Source: a virus. From it: a stretch of 31,952 bases of DNA. Every line of letters begins with the position of its first letter. The stretch's first letter is position 1. The notes beneath the pieces were generated by a model. That model saw only the letters and a list, made by a program, of their open reading frames with translations. It ran no database searches and was not told where the DNA came from. A program made the translations under genes and the position numbers. The stretch covers positions 1 through 31,952 of the IMG/VR virus record IMGVR_UViG_3300042447_000302. One strand, 5' to 3'. This document shows positions 22,521 to 29,831 of the stretch, in pieces.

Positions 22521-22712
22521 AATTCCTAAATTGTTGGAATCAATTTCCATATTCAAGAACTCACCTTCGTTATAGGTTGACTTGAGCAGATATCTGACTT
22601 GTGCTTCACGAATAGTATAGCCCAAGACAACATATGGGTTCTTTTCTGTATCTGTTTTCAGATATACTATCTGACCAATTTTGAAACTTACTTGTATTTC
22701 GTATGACCACAT
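22509..22712 (-). CDS. Small protein at end of late operon
   Basis: A 67-aa protein. Beta-rich (SFKIGQIVYLKTDTEKNPYV, then VLGYTIREAQVRYLLKST), like small conserved proteins of Bacteroidetes phages that end late operons. No known role. It overlaps the convergent plus-strand gene by 12 bases, with no clear terminator between. Confidence 0.6.
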   Translation of the reverse strand: MWSYEIQVSFKIGQIVYLKTDTEKNPYVVLGYTIREAQVRYLLKSTYNEGEFLNMEIDSNNLGISAN

Positions 22713-22714
22713 AA

Positions 22715-23656
22715 TTACAAGATATTTCCGTTTTCTATTCTGTAATTGGTGACGTGATACTTATCAGCACCTTTGCTTTCAATGATTGCGAACCCTTGAT
22801 TGTACTTCGAGAATTTCGAATAGTCTGGTCTGATTTCACTCAAGCATCCAACGCTCCAGCAAGTTGTCATCTTGCCATTGATATCCTTCTCTGTATGTTC
22901 TGATGTCTGGTGTGAATGTCCACACATTGCAGATGCTTTTGCTCGTGTGTACAGACCTCTTGCCACATTTACTGGAGAGAATACACTACCACCCCATTCG
23001 TGTCCGTGAACAAGCGACAATCCTTTGTATTTCGCGTGAGCAAACTGGTCAATTTCTGTGATATTGAATCTTTCGAAGTCAAATAAATTCTTGAAGTCGA
23101 ATGCTTCAATACCATCCAATGCACTTGCGTTCTTTCTGATGTATGCTTGATATCTCAAGTCGTGGTTGCCGTACAGATAATAGATTTTTGCAGATGGAAA
23201 TTTGTATCGCAAGAACGAGAAGAATTGTTTTGTAAGTTGTATTTCTTCTTTCCAACTTCTTTTTCTTTTATCCTTTTCGAATCTGCTTAACTCATAAGCA
23301 TCAACGCAATCACCACCTAAGAATATGGTATCGCACTTTCTTTTTAATCCTTCATTTATTGCGCAATGCAATGCTTTTACATCGTGATATGGAACGTGAA
23401 CATCGTACAAGCATAGAACTCTCTTGCCTTCTATTTGAAAGAAGTGTTTTTCTGTTGCTGATGATTTTGGCAAGTTGTGAAACAAGCCATCATTAGCACT
23501 TGATTTCTTTTTTCTGACGTGCATATGATACTTTGCTCGCACACTTGATTCCGTTGTCTTGTACAATTCAGCTATTCGCTTGATGTACTTTGCTTGTGAC
23601 TCTCCTATCAGTTGTGGATTATCTGCAAATCTTTTTGTCCATACGTTATACGACAT
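22715..23656 (-). CDS. Calcineurin-like metallophosphoesterase
   Basis: A 313-aa protein. All five metal motifs are present: DVH (85-87) in LYDVHVPYHD, GGDCVD (114-119), GNHD (163-166), HGHE (217-220) and GHSH (246-249). Residues 1-75 are an extra helical part (QAKYIKRIAELYKTTESSVR) resembling a helix-turn-helix. The substrate could be a cyclic nucleotide, dinucleotide or nucleic-acid end. Located after holin and amidase in the late operon, it may act late or against a host defence, which is inference. The fit to the family is strong. Confidence 0.85.
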   Translation of the reverse strand: MSYNVWTKRFADNPQLIGESQAKYIKRIAELYKTTESSVRAKYHMHVRKKKSSANDGLFHNLPKSSATEKHFFQIEGKRVLCLYDVHVPYHDVKALHCAINEGLKRKCDTIFLGGDCVDAYELSRFEKDKRKRSWKEEIQLTKQFFSFLRYKFPSAKIYYLYGNHDLRYQAYIRKNASALDGIEAFDFKNLFDFERFNITEIDQFAHAKYKGLSLVHGHEWGGSVFSPVNVARGLYTRAKASAMCGHSHQTSEHTEKDINGKMTTCWSVGCLSEIRPDYSKFSKYNQGFAIIESKGADKYHVTNYRIENGNIL

Positions 23657-23659
23657 ATA

Positions 23660-24070
23660 TTATAAGTGTTTGTATTCTTCCATCGCATCAAAACAAGGAC
23701 AAGCCTTACTGACACCATCAAAGTCACGGTGACCTTGTACCATTGCCTTTGGAAACATATACTTCAAGTCAGTAATTCTTTCAAGTAGTTTTTTCTTCTG
23801 TGCTTCAGTTCTGTTATCTACTGGCTTTCCAAATTTATCTATACCACCAATATAACAAACGTGAATGCACTCTTGGTTGTAACCCTTAACACCATTTGAT
23901 GGATGAAGAACCGACAATAATTGTACTTCCTTTCCATCTGCTTGAATAATGAAGTGGTAGCCTACTTGCTTCCATTTCAAGACTTCCTTCCAGTATCGTT
24001 TAATACTGTCTATTGTTGCAGTCTGTTGTGTAGCCGTGCAATGAACTACGATGTATTTTATATCACGCAT
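23660..24070 (-). CDS. N-acetylmuramoyl-L-alanine amidase (endolysin)
   Basis: A 136-aa protein of the T7-lysozyme / amidase_2 type. Zinc ligands are H10 (IVVHCTAT), H114 (QGHRDFDG) and C124 (KACPCFD); a conserved Tyr is in VGYHFII (Y38). It cuts the bond between MurNAc and L-Ala of host peptidoglycan. There is no signal peptide, so it needs the holin encoded just before it (8-base overlap). Usual length for a single-domain amidase; no wall-binding domain. Confidence 0.93.
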   Translation of the reverse strand: MRDIKYIVVHCTATQQTATIDSIKRYWKEVLKWKQVGYHFIIQADGKEVQLLSVLHPSNGVKGYNQECIHVCYIGGIDKFGKPVDNRTEAQKKKLLERITDLKYMFPKAMVQGHRDFDGVSKACPCFDAMEEYKHL

Positions 24071-24554
24071 CCTTGTTTATTTTATATTCTCCAGTTTCGT
24101 CAAATGATTTCATCTTCTTCAGAATCCATACTGGAATCAAATCTTTTTTGATAGCACCAATATTTTCAACAATACTGATTCCTTCTCTCACGAGTAGAGC
24201 AGCAAAACATAATTCTTGCAGATAGCTAAAAACATATTTTGCCCAATCTGCATTTGAGAAGTTGCTCAATGAATGAATCATTATAAGGAATAATCCATAC
24301 AAGACTACCTTGATGATAAAGCCGCCAAACTTTGCAGAAGATATCTGATTGTATTTGTAGGCTCTCCAGATGCCCAAAATCGTATCTATTAGCACCACGA
24401 TAGCCAAGTATATCAAGAACGACCAATCATTGAAAATATAGGTCTGAAAAAACGAAGCAAACGTAGTCCAAGTGTACGCGATAATGAATGCTCCTTGATA
24501 CTTGAATGCGTTGAAGTATGGAATAAAAATATCAAGTCCGTTTTCTTTCATCAT
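24063..24554 (-). CDS. Holin (phage holin family 4-like)
   Basis: A 163-aa membrane protein. Transmembrane segments are at about 45-64 (FLIYLAIVVLIDTILGIW), 80-96 (IIKVVLYGLFLIMIH) and 107-123. The D-x-x-x-G at 57-61 followed by a basic loop is typical of toxin-secretion/phage-lysis holins. It forms the pore through which the amidase reaches the wall. It overlaps the amidase ATG by 8 bases. Two ATGs at 24554 and 24551 could give a dual start. Confidence 0.85.
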   Translation of the reverse strand: MMKENGLDIFIPYFNAFKYQGAFIIAYTWTTFASFFQTYIFNDWSFLIYLAIVVLIDTILGIWRAYKYNQISSAKFGGFIIKVVLYGLFLIMIHSLSNFSNADWAKYVFSYLQELCFAALLVREGISIVENIGAIKKDLIPVWILKKMKSFDETGEYKINKDA

Positions 24555-24642
24555 TCTCTTTCTTCTTTTGGATGTATGCCTTTAGATTAGCTTCAACTTT
24601 TTTCTTCAATCCTTTTGTTCTGGTGTTTGTTTTAGAATCCAT
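24532..24642 (-). CDS. 36-aa Lys-rich small protein, not previously evident
   Basis: ATG at 24642 overlaps the head-adaptor stop by 11 bases, and the TGA lies 23 bases inside the holin gene. The product is MDSKTNTRTKGLKKKVEANL followed by KAYIQKKKENDERKRT, a highly basic helical peptide. It fills the otherwise empty 77-base gap between two overlapping genes. Overlap at both ends fits the coupled operon pattern, but the peptide is short and has no homology support. Confidence 0.45.
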   Translation of the reverse strand: MDSKTNTRTKGLKKKVEANLKAYIQKKKENDERKRT

Positions 24643-25210
24643 TGAGATATCTATTAGTGAATCTTAAATCATCGCTTGTTCTGCTCGTTGGTGTGTTGCC
24701 AGTACTGAATACCATCTTGCTTCTGCCATTCACATTCTTGACTGGTGTCTTATCTGGAAACTCGTTGCTTGTGTATTCTGGAAATAGATTGCTATTGTGG
24801 CAAAGATAATCCACCATTCGTTGTGTGTAGTACAATGCCTTGCCTCTTGCATCAGCAATCAATCTATCTAATTCAGATGGTAGTATCACTTCTGAATTAT
24901 CGCTATTCTTCTTTACCAAACTACCATTATCATAACGATAATACATCGATGGAAGAAGTTGCACCATAACCCACCACACCAAACTTTTGCGAATGTAATT
25001 ATCACGCAATGCAAGGTAGTTTCCAGTAATACTACCATCAGCACTATCATCTTTTATCTTGTTCCACAAGTCAGTTCCAAGATACTGCTCAATGCTCATA
25101 TCTTGTGCGATGTAGATTGATTGATAGATTCTGTTGCTATCAACTGCATCATTAACTTGTGTATATTTCTTAACGTAGTTCTCGTCTATTATGCAAATTT
25201 CTGCTGCCAT
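24632..25210 (-). CDS. Head-tail adaptor-like protein (DUF6712-type)
   Basis: A 192-aa protein. It starts with the pattern IIDENYVKKYTQVNDAVDSN, then IYQSIYIAQDMSIEQYLGTD and LWNKIKDD. A helix (YIRKSLVWWVMVQLLPSMYY) and a Tyr/Arg-rich C-terminus follow. I recall this layout from head-completion/adaptor proteins encoded beside the portal in Bacteroidetes phages (DUF6712). It would sit under the portal as the head-tail connector. It is immediately after the portal gene. Confidence 0.7.
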   Translation of the reverse strand: MAAEICIIDENYVKKYTQVNDAVDSNRIYQSIYIAQDMSIEQYLGTDLWNKIKDDSADGSITGNYLALRDNYIRKSLVWWVMVQLLPSMYYRYDNGSLVKKNSDNSEVILPSELDRLIADARGKALYYTQRMVDYLCHNSNLFPEYTSNEFPDKTPVKNVNGRSKMVFSTGNTPTSRTSDDLRFTNRYLNGF

Positions 25211-25211
25211 T

Positions 25212-27164
25212 TTAATCTTGGTTTTTTAATGAACCTCTATTTGGTGTATTGATAGGTCTAATGCTCTCTTTGCCTTTTGGCTTCAAGAATGGAAGGTTTG
25301 AATCTTTTACTCTTTCGTCATTTGAAAGTCCATCGTTTGGTAAGAATCTTCCATTTTCTCTCTTTCTAAAGTATATTCTTCTCAACCAGCTATGATGGCA
25401 GTAAGAACCACCTTTGTAAAGAAAAATATTGTAACTACTTTGTCCTTGTGGAGCAAAATTTCCATTCACTTCTTGTTCGCTCATAGTTTCAATATCTTCA
25501 TATCTGTAAACATATCCAGCCTTTGAAAGACCTACCATATCACGACAAAAATCTCTACTATTTGCGCTAATGTTTTCTGAATACTTATATCTCAACTTAT
25601 ATAATCCGCTATCACCCCAATCACTTTTTTCATCTGGATTAGCATATTCGCCATACGACATATTCACATTCACTAACTTCTTGATGATGTCGCTTTCTTC
25701 TTCTGAAGTTCCAACTTCTTCTTCATACACCAGTTCCCATTCATCTTCATCTACAATCTCTCCAACCTTTGAAAGTTTTTCTCTCCAAAAAAATTCATCT
25801 TCTTTGGTAAATTCTGGAACTTCTAAATTATCTTTTTTTTTTAAATGAGTACACAACTTTTGTACTGCCATCTGTCCTTCACTAATAAAGAATGACTTTG
25901 CTACTTCTTCTGGAAGTTGCAAGAATTGAATTAAGAAGATGATTGCTTGTTGCTCTGTCAAGATTCCTTCTTTTACTTTTGAAACAATCTCTAATGCACT
26001 TGATATCTGCGCTGCATCAAGAACTTGTTGTGCTTCTTCTACACTTGTTTTATTTCCAGTTGTAGAATTAATTTCTTCATCATTCATCACGATAAATACA
26101 TCTGCACTTATGTTTGCTAATTGCAAAATTTCTTCAGCACATTCACAGATGATTCTTTGTGATGGCTCAATCACTTGCTCATTGAATATCTTGAGAGCAG
26201 TTTCCATTTCATCCTTATTGCTTCCCAATCCAGAACCATCACGAATGCCAAAAAGCAATGGCGATGTAACTCTGTGCGCTATCATAATCTGTCTGGTGCA
26301 AGTTTGCTCCAACATATCGTATAGCTTATCTGCATCATTGGTGGGAAAAGGGATAAATTCTGCTGCTCGTTCCTTATTCTCGTTGAAGAATATCAAGAAC
26401 TTACCAGCATTAACCGCACCGCTTACATTTTTTTCAATGTTTCTTTTTTCGGTGTCCATTTCTTCATCTGTTTCTGGAACACCATTATTCATGTTCACGA
26501 CAAATGATGGAAATAATCCATTCTGAATATTATTAACATGAAAGATTCCTATTTGTCTTGACAATTCGATGTAGTTCATAGCAGCTATATAATCTGGCTT
26601 CGAATAGTAATTTGCATCACTACTATTCTTGAACTTAATCTTGACTTGTCTTGATTCTTGGTCTTTTTGTTTTTCATTGAGTAATGGAATGTACACTGGT
26701 GTGTTTCTACGCATTCTCAAGTTTGACCAATCTTTTGAATAATAGATTCCAGTAACGTCACCACTTACTTTATCGTATGCTAATCGGCAACATTCTGCTG
26801 GTAGCTGATTCACTTTTGCTGGTTGTGTTTTGTCCATTGACCAAATCACTTCCCAGTAGATAGCACCTTGCATCACCAAGTCATACGCAGTATTATTGAT
26901 TGCTTTATCAATTCCGAGTTTCTTCATCATTGATATAGCTTCGATACTATTGCTATATATTTTCTTACCAGCAACCATCTGACTGATAGAACGAACAAGT
27001 GAACCATGAACTGGTGACTGCTCACTAACTTCAATCAGATATTGTGGATATAAATTCTTATCTCCGTATTCAATCCAACCTCGCGGATTTTCTTTTTCAT
27101 CAGCACCAATCTGCGTATAGCTTGCAAGATTGACACCAATCATTTTATTCGATGATGATATCAT
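25212..27164 (-). CDS. Portal protein with extra C-terminal Cys/His domain
   Basis: A 650-aa protein. Portal part (1-~440): GADEKENPRGWIEYGDKNLY, PQYLIEVSEQSPVHGSLVRS, then RVTSPLLFGIRDGSGLGSNK and an IFNEQVIEPSQRIICECAEE helix, as in portals of Bacteroidetes phages. It forms the 12-fold DNA gate of the head. Residues ~450-490 are acidic. Residues ~500-610 are a separate module (LYKLRYKYSENISANSRDFC, then GYVYRYEDIETM, GGSYCHHSWLRRIYFRK). The start at 27164 overlaps the previous gene by 20 bases; an ATG at 27143 would lie one base after its stop. Confidence 0.85.
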   Translation of the reverse strand: MISSSNKMIGVNLASYTQIGADEKENPRGWIEYGDKNLYPQYLIEVSEQSPVHGSLVRSISQMVAGKKIYSNSIEAISMMKKLGIDKAINNTAYDLVMQGAIYWEVIWSMDKTQPAKVNQLPAECCRLAYDKVSGDVTGIYYSKDWSNLRMRRNTPVYIPLLNEKQKDQESRQVKIKFKNSSDANYYSKPDYIAAMNYIELSRQIGIFHVNNIQNGLFPSFVVNMNNGVPETDEEMDTEKRNIEKNVSGAVNAGKFLIFFNENKERAAEFIPFPTNDADKLYDMLEQTCTRQIMIAHRVTSPLLFGIRDGSGLGSNKDEMETALKIFNEQVIEPSQRIICECAEEILQLANISADVFIVMNDEEINSTTGNKTSVEEAQQVLDAAQISSALEIVSKVKEGILTEQQAIIFLIQFLQLPEEVAKSFFISEGQMAVQKLCTHLKKKDNLEVPEFTKEDEFFWREKLSKVGEIVDEDEWELVYEEEVGTSEEESDIIKKLVNVNMSYGEYANPDEKSDWGDSGLYKLRYKYSENISANSRDFCRDMVGLSKAGYVYRYEDIETMSEQEVNGNFAPQGQSSYNIFLYKGGSYCHHSWLRRIYFRKRENGRFLPNDGLSNDERVKDSNLPFLKPKGKESIRPINTPNRGSLKNQD

Positions 27165-27528
27165 TTAGAATTGTGTTTTGTGGTACATCATAAAATTCTG
27201 TGTCCGTACCAATGACCAAATATCCAATCTCAACAACACCAACAATGTTGTTGCTTTCTGGATTGATGTTACTGCTGCTATTTTGCCCATAAACTATGTA
27301 CCGATATCTTCCAGTATTGGTCAGTCCTATTGTAGTAACTTCCAATTCTGAATATCGAGAACCATCACTCACTACCAACGGCACTTGATAAAGTGCTTCT
27401 CCAACATTACTATTCTCCTCGTGAATGAAGCCTATCATATAATGAGAAAAAGCAGCAAGTGTGTACCTACCTTCGAATAAAGATAGGTACAACTTCTGCT
27501 CTGAAGTATTCTTCTGTAAGTATTGCAT
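27145..27528 (-). CDS. Small beta-rich structural-like protein
   Basis: A 127-aa protein between the tube-like gene and the portal. Almost all strands (RYTLAAFSHYMIGFIHEENS, then RYRYIVYGQNSSSNI and NNIVGVVEIGYLVIG). No family is recognised. Its place in the head block and beta content suggest a decoration or neck protein. An 8-base gap after the previous gene and overlap with the portal support it. Confidence 0.6.
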   Translation of the reverse strand: MQYLQKNTSEQKLYLSLFEGRYTLAAFSHYMIGFIHEENSNVGEALYQVPLVVSDGSRYSELEVTTIGLTNTGRYRYIVYGQNSSSNINPESNNIVGVVEIGYLVIGTDTEFYDVPQNTILNDIIIE

Positions 27529-27536
27529 TAACTGCT

Positions 27537-28076
27537 TTAGTTATCTTCGATGGTTACACCAGCAAAGTTATCGAATGGAACGCTTGTGAATTGTTCGCAA
27601 TATACGCAACGATTTTTATCTTCTCCATACAGAGTGATAGTATAACCATTCAAGTCACCTTTAGCAGTTCCAGTAGAACCATTCGCGCTACCACCCATAC
27701 CAGTTAGTCCTTCCCAGTAGCCAACAACCCAAATCTTATCTTGGTTGTCTTGAACGAATGCCACCCAACGACCAGCCAACAATGCTTGTAGTTCAACTTG
27801 CTTTGCTAATGTCAAACCTTTTAAGGTTAATCCAATCGTATTTTTGTAGAAGATAGAACCATTCTCATTCGTATCTGGTTCTTCATTCCAGAAACCAGTA
27901 TTGCGATGCGGCTCATACTTGTATAGAGTAATAGTTGGTAATGTTTCCAACTCTAATGATGCATTGAATGTAGCGATACCATAGATGTTATCCCACTCAC
28001 CAAAGTAGATTGCTTTAATACCAGCGATTGTATCGTTGCAAGGTGCGCCAAATCCTCTTGTTAAATTACAACTCAT
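27537..28076 (-). CDS. Putative tail-tube or head-decoration protein
   Basis: A 179-aa protein. It begins SCNLTRGFGAPCNDTIAGIK, followed by AIYFGEWDNIYGIATFN. The second half has LKGLTLAKQVELQALLAGRW and VAFVQDNQDKIWVVGYWEGL, then Gly/Ser-rich GMGGSANGSTGTAKGDLNGY and TITLYGEDKNRC. Beta strands around a conserved D-x-x-x-K-x-W recall phage tube and decoration proteins. It is expressed right after the capsid gene behind a hairpin (28098-28125), with a very A-rich leader. Tube versus decoration cannot be settled by reading. Confidence 0.5.
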   Translation of the reverse strand: MSCNLTRGFGAPCNDTIAGIKAIYFGEWDNIYGIATFNASLELETLPTITLYKYEPHRNTGFWNEEPDTNENGSIFYKNTIGLTLKGLTLAKQVELQALLAGRWVAFVQDNQDKIWVVGYWEGLTGMGGSANGSTGTAKGDLNGYTITLYGEDKNRCVYCEQFTSVPFDNFAGVTIEDN

Positions 28077-28097
28077 TTTTTTTTATTTTTTAATAAA

Positions 28098-28125
28098 AAG
28101 GGATGGGCAGTTATACCCACCCCTT
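28098..28125 (-). terminator. Rho-independent terminator/attenuator after the major capsid gene, minus strand
   Basis: On the minus strand AAGGGGTGGG pairs with CCCATCCCTT (10 bp with one G-U) around an 8-base loop, followed by a T-rich run (TTTTTATT). It lies 20 bases after the capsid stop and would limit read-through into the downstream structural genes. Confidence 0.8.
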
Positions 28126-28144
28126 GATATGATTATTATTTCGA

Positions 28145-29092
28145 TTATGGTTGAACGTAACCGATGATGATGTTTGTTGGTGTTGCAACGGCAGTACCGA
28201 ATCTGTATGCCATACGCACTCTCACGTTATCAGAACCATCAGTTTCAGACATATTGATAACCTTTGCCTCGTTCAAATCAGAAAGCAAATCAGTACCAAC
28301 AATCAATTTATCTGCTTCAGAAGCAACCATACAAGAGTCTGGAATACCAGAACAAACGTAGATTGAATATCCATCGACCATCAATGGTGTATTTTCAGTT
28401 GCAGCATAAGTGAACTGATAACCTAATGCGTTGATTGCTTGACGATAGAATTGAGCAGTCTTGCGATTCACATACAATCTTACCGTGTCTGTTTTTCCAA
28501 TCAATGTTGATGGTAGCGCACCAAGAACAGATTGCATCTGTGCGATTACGTTTGATGCAGATGTAGCAGCAGAAAAGTCAACGTCTGGTGTACCAGATTT
28601 CGCGTTGTCAATCTTGCGAAGCAAACCATCGAATGCAGTGTAAGTTGGTGTTGAGTTGTTTGTTGCTGCATCGAAGTTGCCTTGCCACAAGTTCAATTCG
28701 ATTGCTTCACCAATTTTAGCCGCAACGTGTGCCAACATAAAATCAGCAAATTCAACTGGAACTTGGTCATTGATGAAGCCAGCACCAGTGTTATATGCTT
28801 CCCAGTCTTGAACAAATTGCTTTTTACACAACTCGATGTTTGTGTTCAAGTCAGTTGTAGTCAATACTACTTCAGAAAGTGTAAGTGTTCCAGCAGTTGT
28901 GAAGTCACAAGTTGCAGCAGTTACAAGACCGCTTGAAGAAAGCACCTTGATAACTTGCTTGTACTTTACATTTTCTTTGATAGTTACATATCCATTAGCA
29001 ATGGTATCAGCAGACAAGATTGCTGCTTGAATGTAAGGGAGTGCTAATTCTCCCGCGTAAGTTGATGAACTTATGGTTAATGATGTAGCCAT
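28145..29092 (-). CDS. Major capsid protein
   Basis: A 315-aa protein. An Ala/Thr-rich N-terminus (ATSLTISSSTYAGELALPYI) leads into KQFVQDWEAYNTGAGFINDQ, then FADFMLAHVAAKIGEAIELN and LWQGNF, and later RLYVNRKTAQFYRQAINAL. The layout fits HK97-fold capsid proteins of Bacteroidetes phages, where an N-arm and spine helix precede a beta hinge. It sits between scaffold and the tube-like gene, with the XkdF-type protease gene nearby. A strong hairpin follows it. The assignment by length, context and pattern is good; fold confirmation needs a profile search. Confidence 0.85.
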   Translation of the reverse strand: MATSLTISSSTYAGELALPYIQAAILSADTIANGYVTIKENVKYKQVIKVLSSSGLVTAATCDFTTAGTLTLSEVVLTTTDLNTNIELCKKQFVQDWEAYNTGAGFINDQVPVEFADFMLAHVAAKIGEAIELNLWQGNFDAATNNSTPTYTAFDGLLRKIDNAKSGTPDVDFSAATSASNVIAQMQSVLGALPSTLIGKTDTVRLYVNRKTAQFYRQAINALGYQFTYAATENTPLMVDGYSIYVCSGIPDSCMVASEADKLIVGTDLLSDLNEAKVINMSETDGSDNVRVRMAYRFGTAVATPTNIIIGYVQP

Positions 29093-29095
29093 TTC

Positions 29096-29698
29096 TTATT
29101 TTGTTGTTTTTTTGCTCAAAATAACATTCAGAGCATTGTTTTCTTTTGTTGTTTGTTTTGATAGAGAAACACCTTCTCTTTTTTCTGTAACCTTTTCTTC
29201 CTTTACAGATGAAGTTGCTGGCTTCTTTGAAAGAGTAGCAATCTTGACGTTTGCATCTGAAAGTTCTTTGGTCTTTGTAGCAAGGTCTTGCTTGATACTT
29301 GCCATTTCAGTTTTCGCATCCGCTAACTCTTTTTTGATTTCAGTTAGCTTGTTGTCCATCGCTTCAATGACAGATGCAATTTCAGCACTCAATTCTTCTT
29401 CTGCTGGTTCTTCTGCTTCTTTCACTTCTGTGATAACACCATTTGCCGTTACCAAAATAGTACCATTGTCAAGGGTATGTTCACCATCTGGTGCTGGTTG
29501 TGGATTGCCGTCAGCATCAATAACGTATAGTTCAGCACCTACGCTAAAGTCATCACTTGGTGTTGCCACCATCGTGCTTCCATCGGCTAATTTGCCTTCT
29601 GCTGACATTTTAATCTCCACAACTTTCGATAGCTTGACACCCTTGATGTCGTGCTTCTTCAAAAGTTCGGAAACTGTTTCGATAAATGTTTTGCTCAT
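29096..29698 (-). CDS. Putative scaffold protein
   Basis: A 200-aa protein. Residues 1-~95 are a beta-like domain (KLADGSTMVATPSDDFSVGA, then NGTILVTANGVITEVKE). Residues ~100-155 (AMDNKLTEIKKELADAKTEM, then ASIKQDLATKTKELSDANVK) are a coiled coil. The rest is basic and Ser/Thr-rich. This gene order (protease, scaffold-like, capsid) is typical, and the coiled coil suggests an assembly core. Cleavage by the adjacent XkdF-like protease is possible. Promoter-like boxes lie at 29722-29751 before its ATG. Confidence 0.65.
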   Translation of the reverse strand: MSKTFIETVSELLKKHDIKGVKLSKVVEIKMSAEGKLADGSTMVATPSDDFSVGAELYVIDADGNPQPAPDGEHTLDNGTILVTANGVITEVKEAEEPAEEELSAEIASVIEAMDNKLTEIKKELADAKTEMASIKQDLATKTKELSDANVKIATLSKKPATSSVKEEKVTEKREGVSLSKQTTKENNALNVILSKKTTK

Positions 29699-29721
29699 TT
29701 TTAAATTATTACTTATGCTCT

Positions 29722-29751
29722 ATTATAGATTCTCAAGTAACATTCTTCCAA
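29722..29751 (-). promoter_or_regulatory. Possible promoter for scaffold and capsid, minus strand
   Basis: On the minus strand TTGGAA (29751-29746) is followed after 18 bases by TATAAT (29727-29722), ending ~24 bases before the scaffold ATG. Only this position between a terminator and the capsid genes offers such boxes. The 17-nt motif lies 5 bases upstream of the -35-like box. The match is to the general sigma-70 form, not the Bacteroidetes one. Confidence 0.35.
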
Positions 29752-29756
29752 TTCTT

Positions 29757-29773
29757 TATTAACATTATTAACA
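29757..29773. repeat. 17-nt motif TGTTAATAATGTTAATA, copy 2 (minus strand)
   Basis: Reverse complement of the 17-mer at 11835-11851, with two tandem TGTTAATA units. It is located just upstream of the possible scaffold promoter and just after a terminator hairpin, in the position of an activator site. Confidence 0.5.
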
Positions 29774-29778
29774 AAAGA

Positions 29779-29806
29779 AAAAGGCATCCACGTTTGAATG
29801 CCTTTT
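29779..29806 (-). terminator. Rho-independent terminator after protease gene, minus strand
   Basis: AAAAGGCAT and ATGCCTTTT form a 9-bp stem around a 10-base loop. On the minus strand TTTTTCTTTTG follows. It lies ~25 bases after the protease stop and separates the tail and protease transcript from the scaffold and capsid transcript. The plus side has TTTTGC only. Confidence 0.75.
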
Positions 29807-29831
29807 GCTAACCTATCTAACAAATTTTATA

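Noticed and set aside
25939-26526. 195-aa open frame on the plus strand
   Set aside because: It is antisense inside the portal gene, Ser/Cys/Leu-rich without domain pattern, and no other plus-strand gene is near.
29073-29762. 229-aa open frame on the plus strand
   Set aside because: It is antisense to the scaffold gene, Ser/Phe/Val-rich as expected for the mirror of a Glu/Lys/Ala-rich coiled coil, and it covers the terminator and promoter region.
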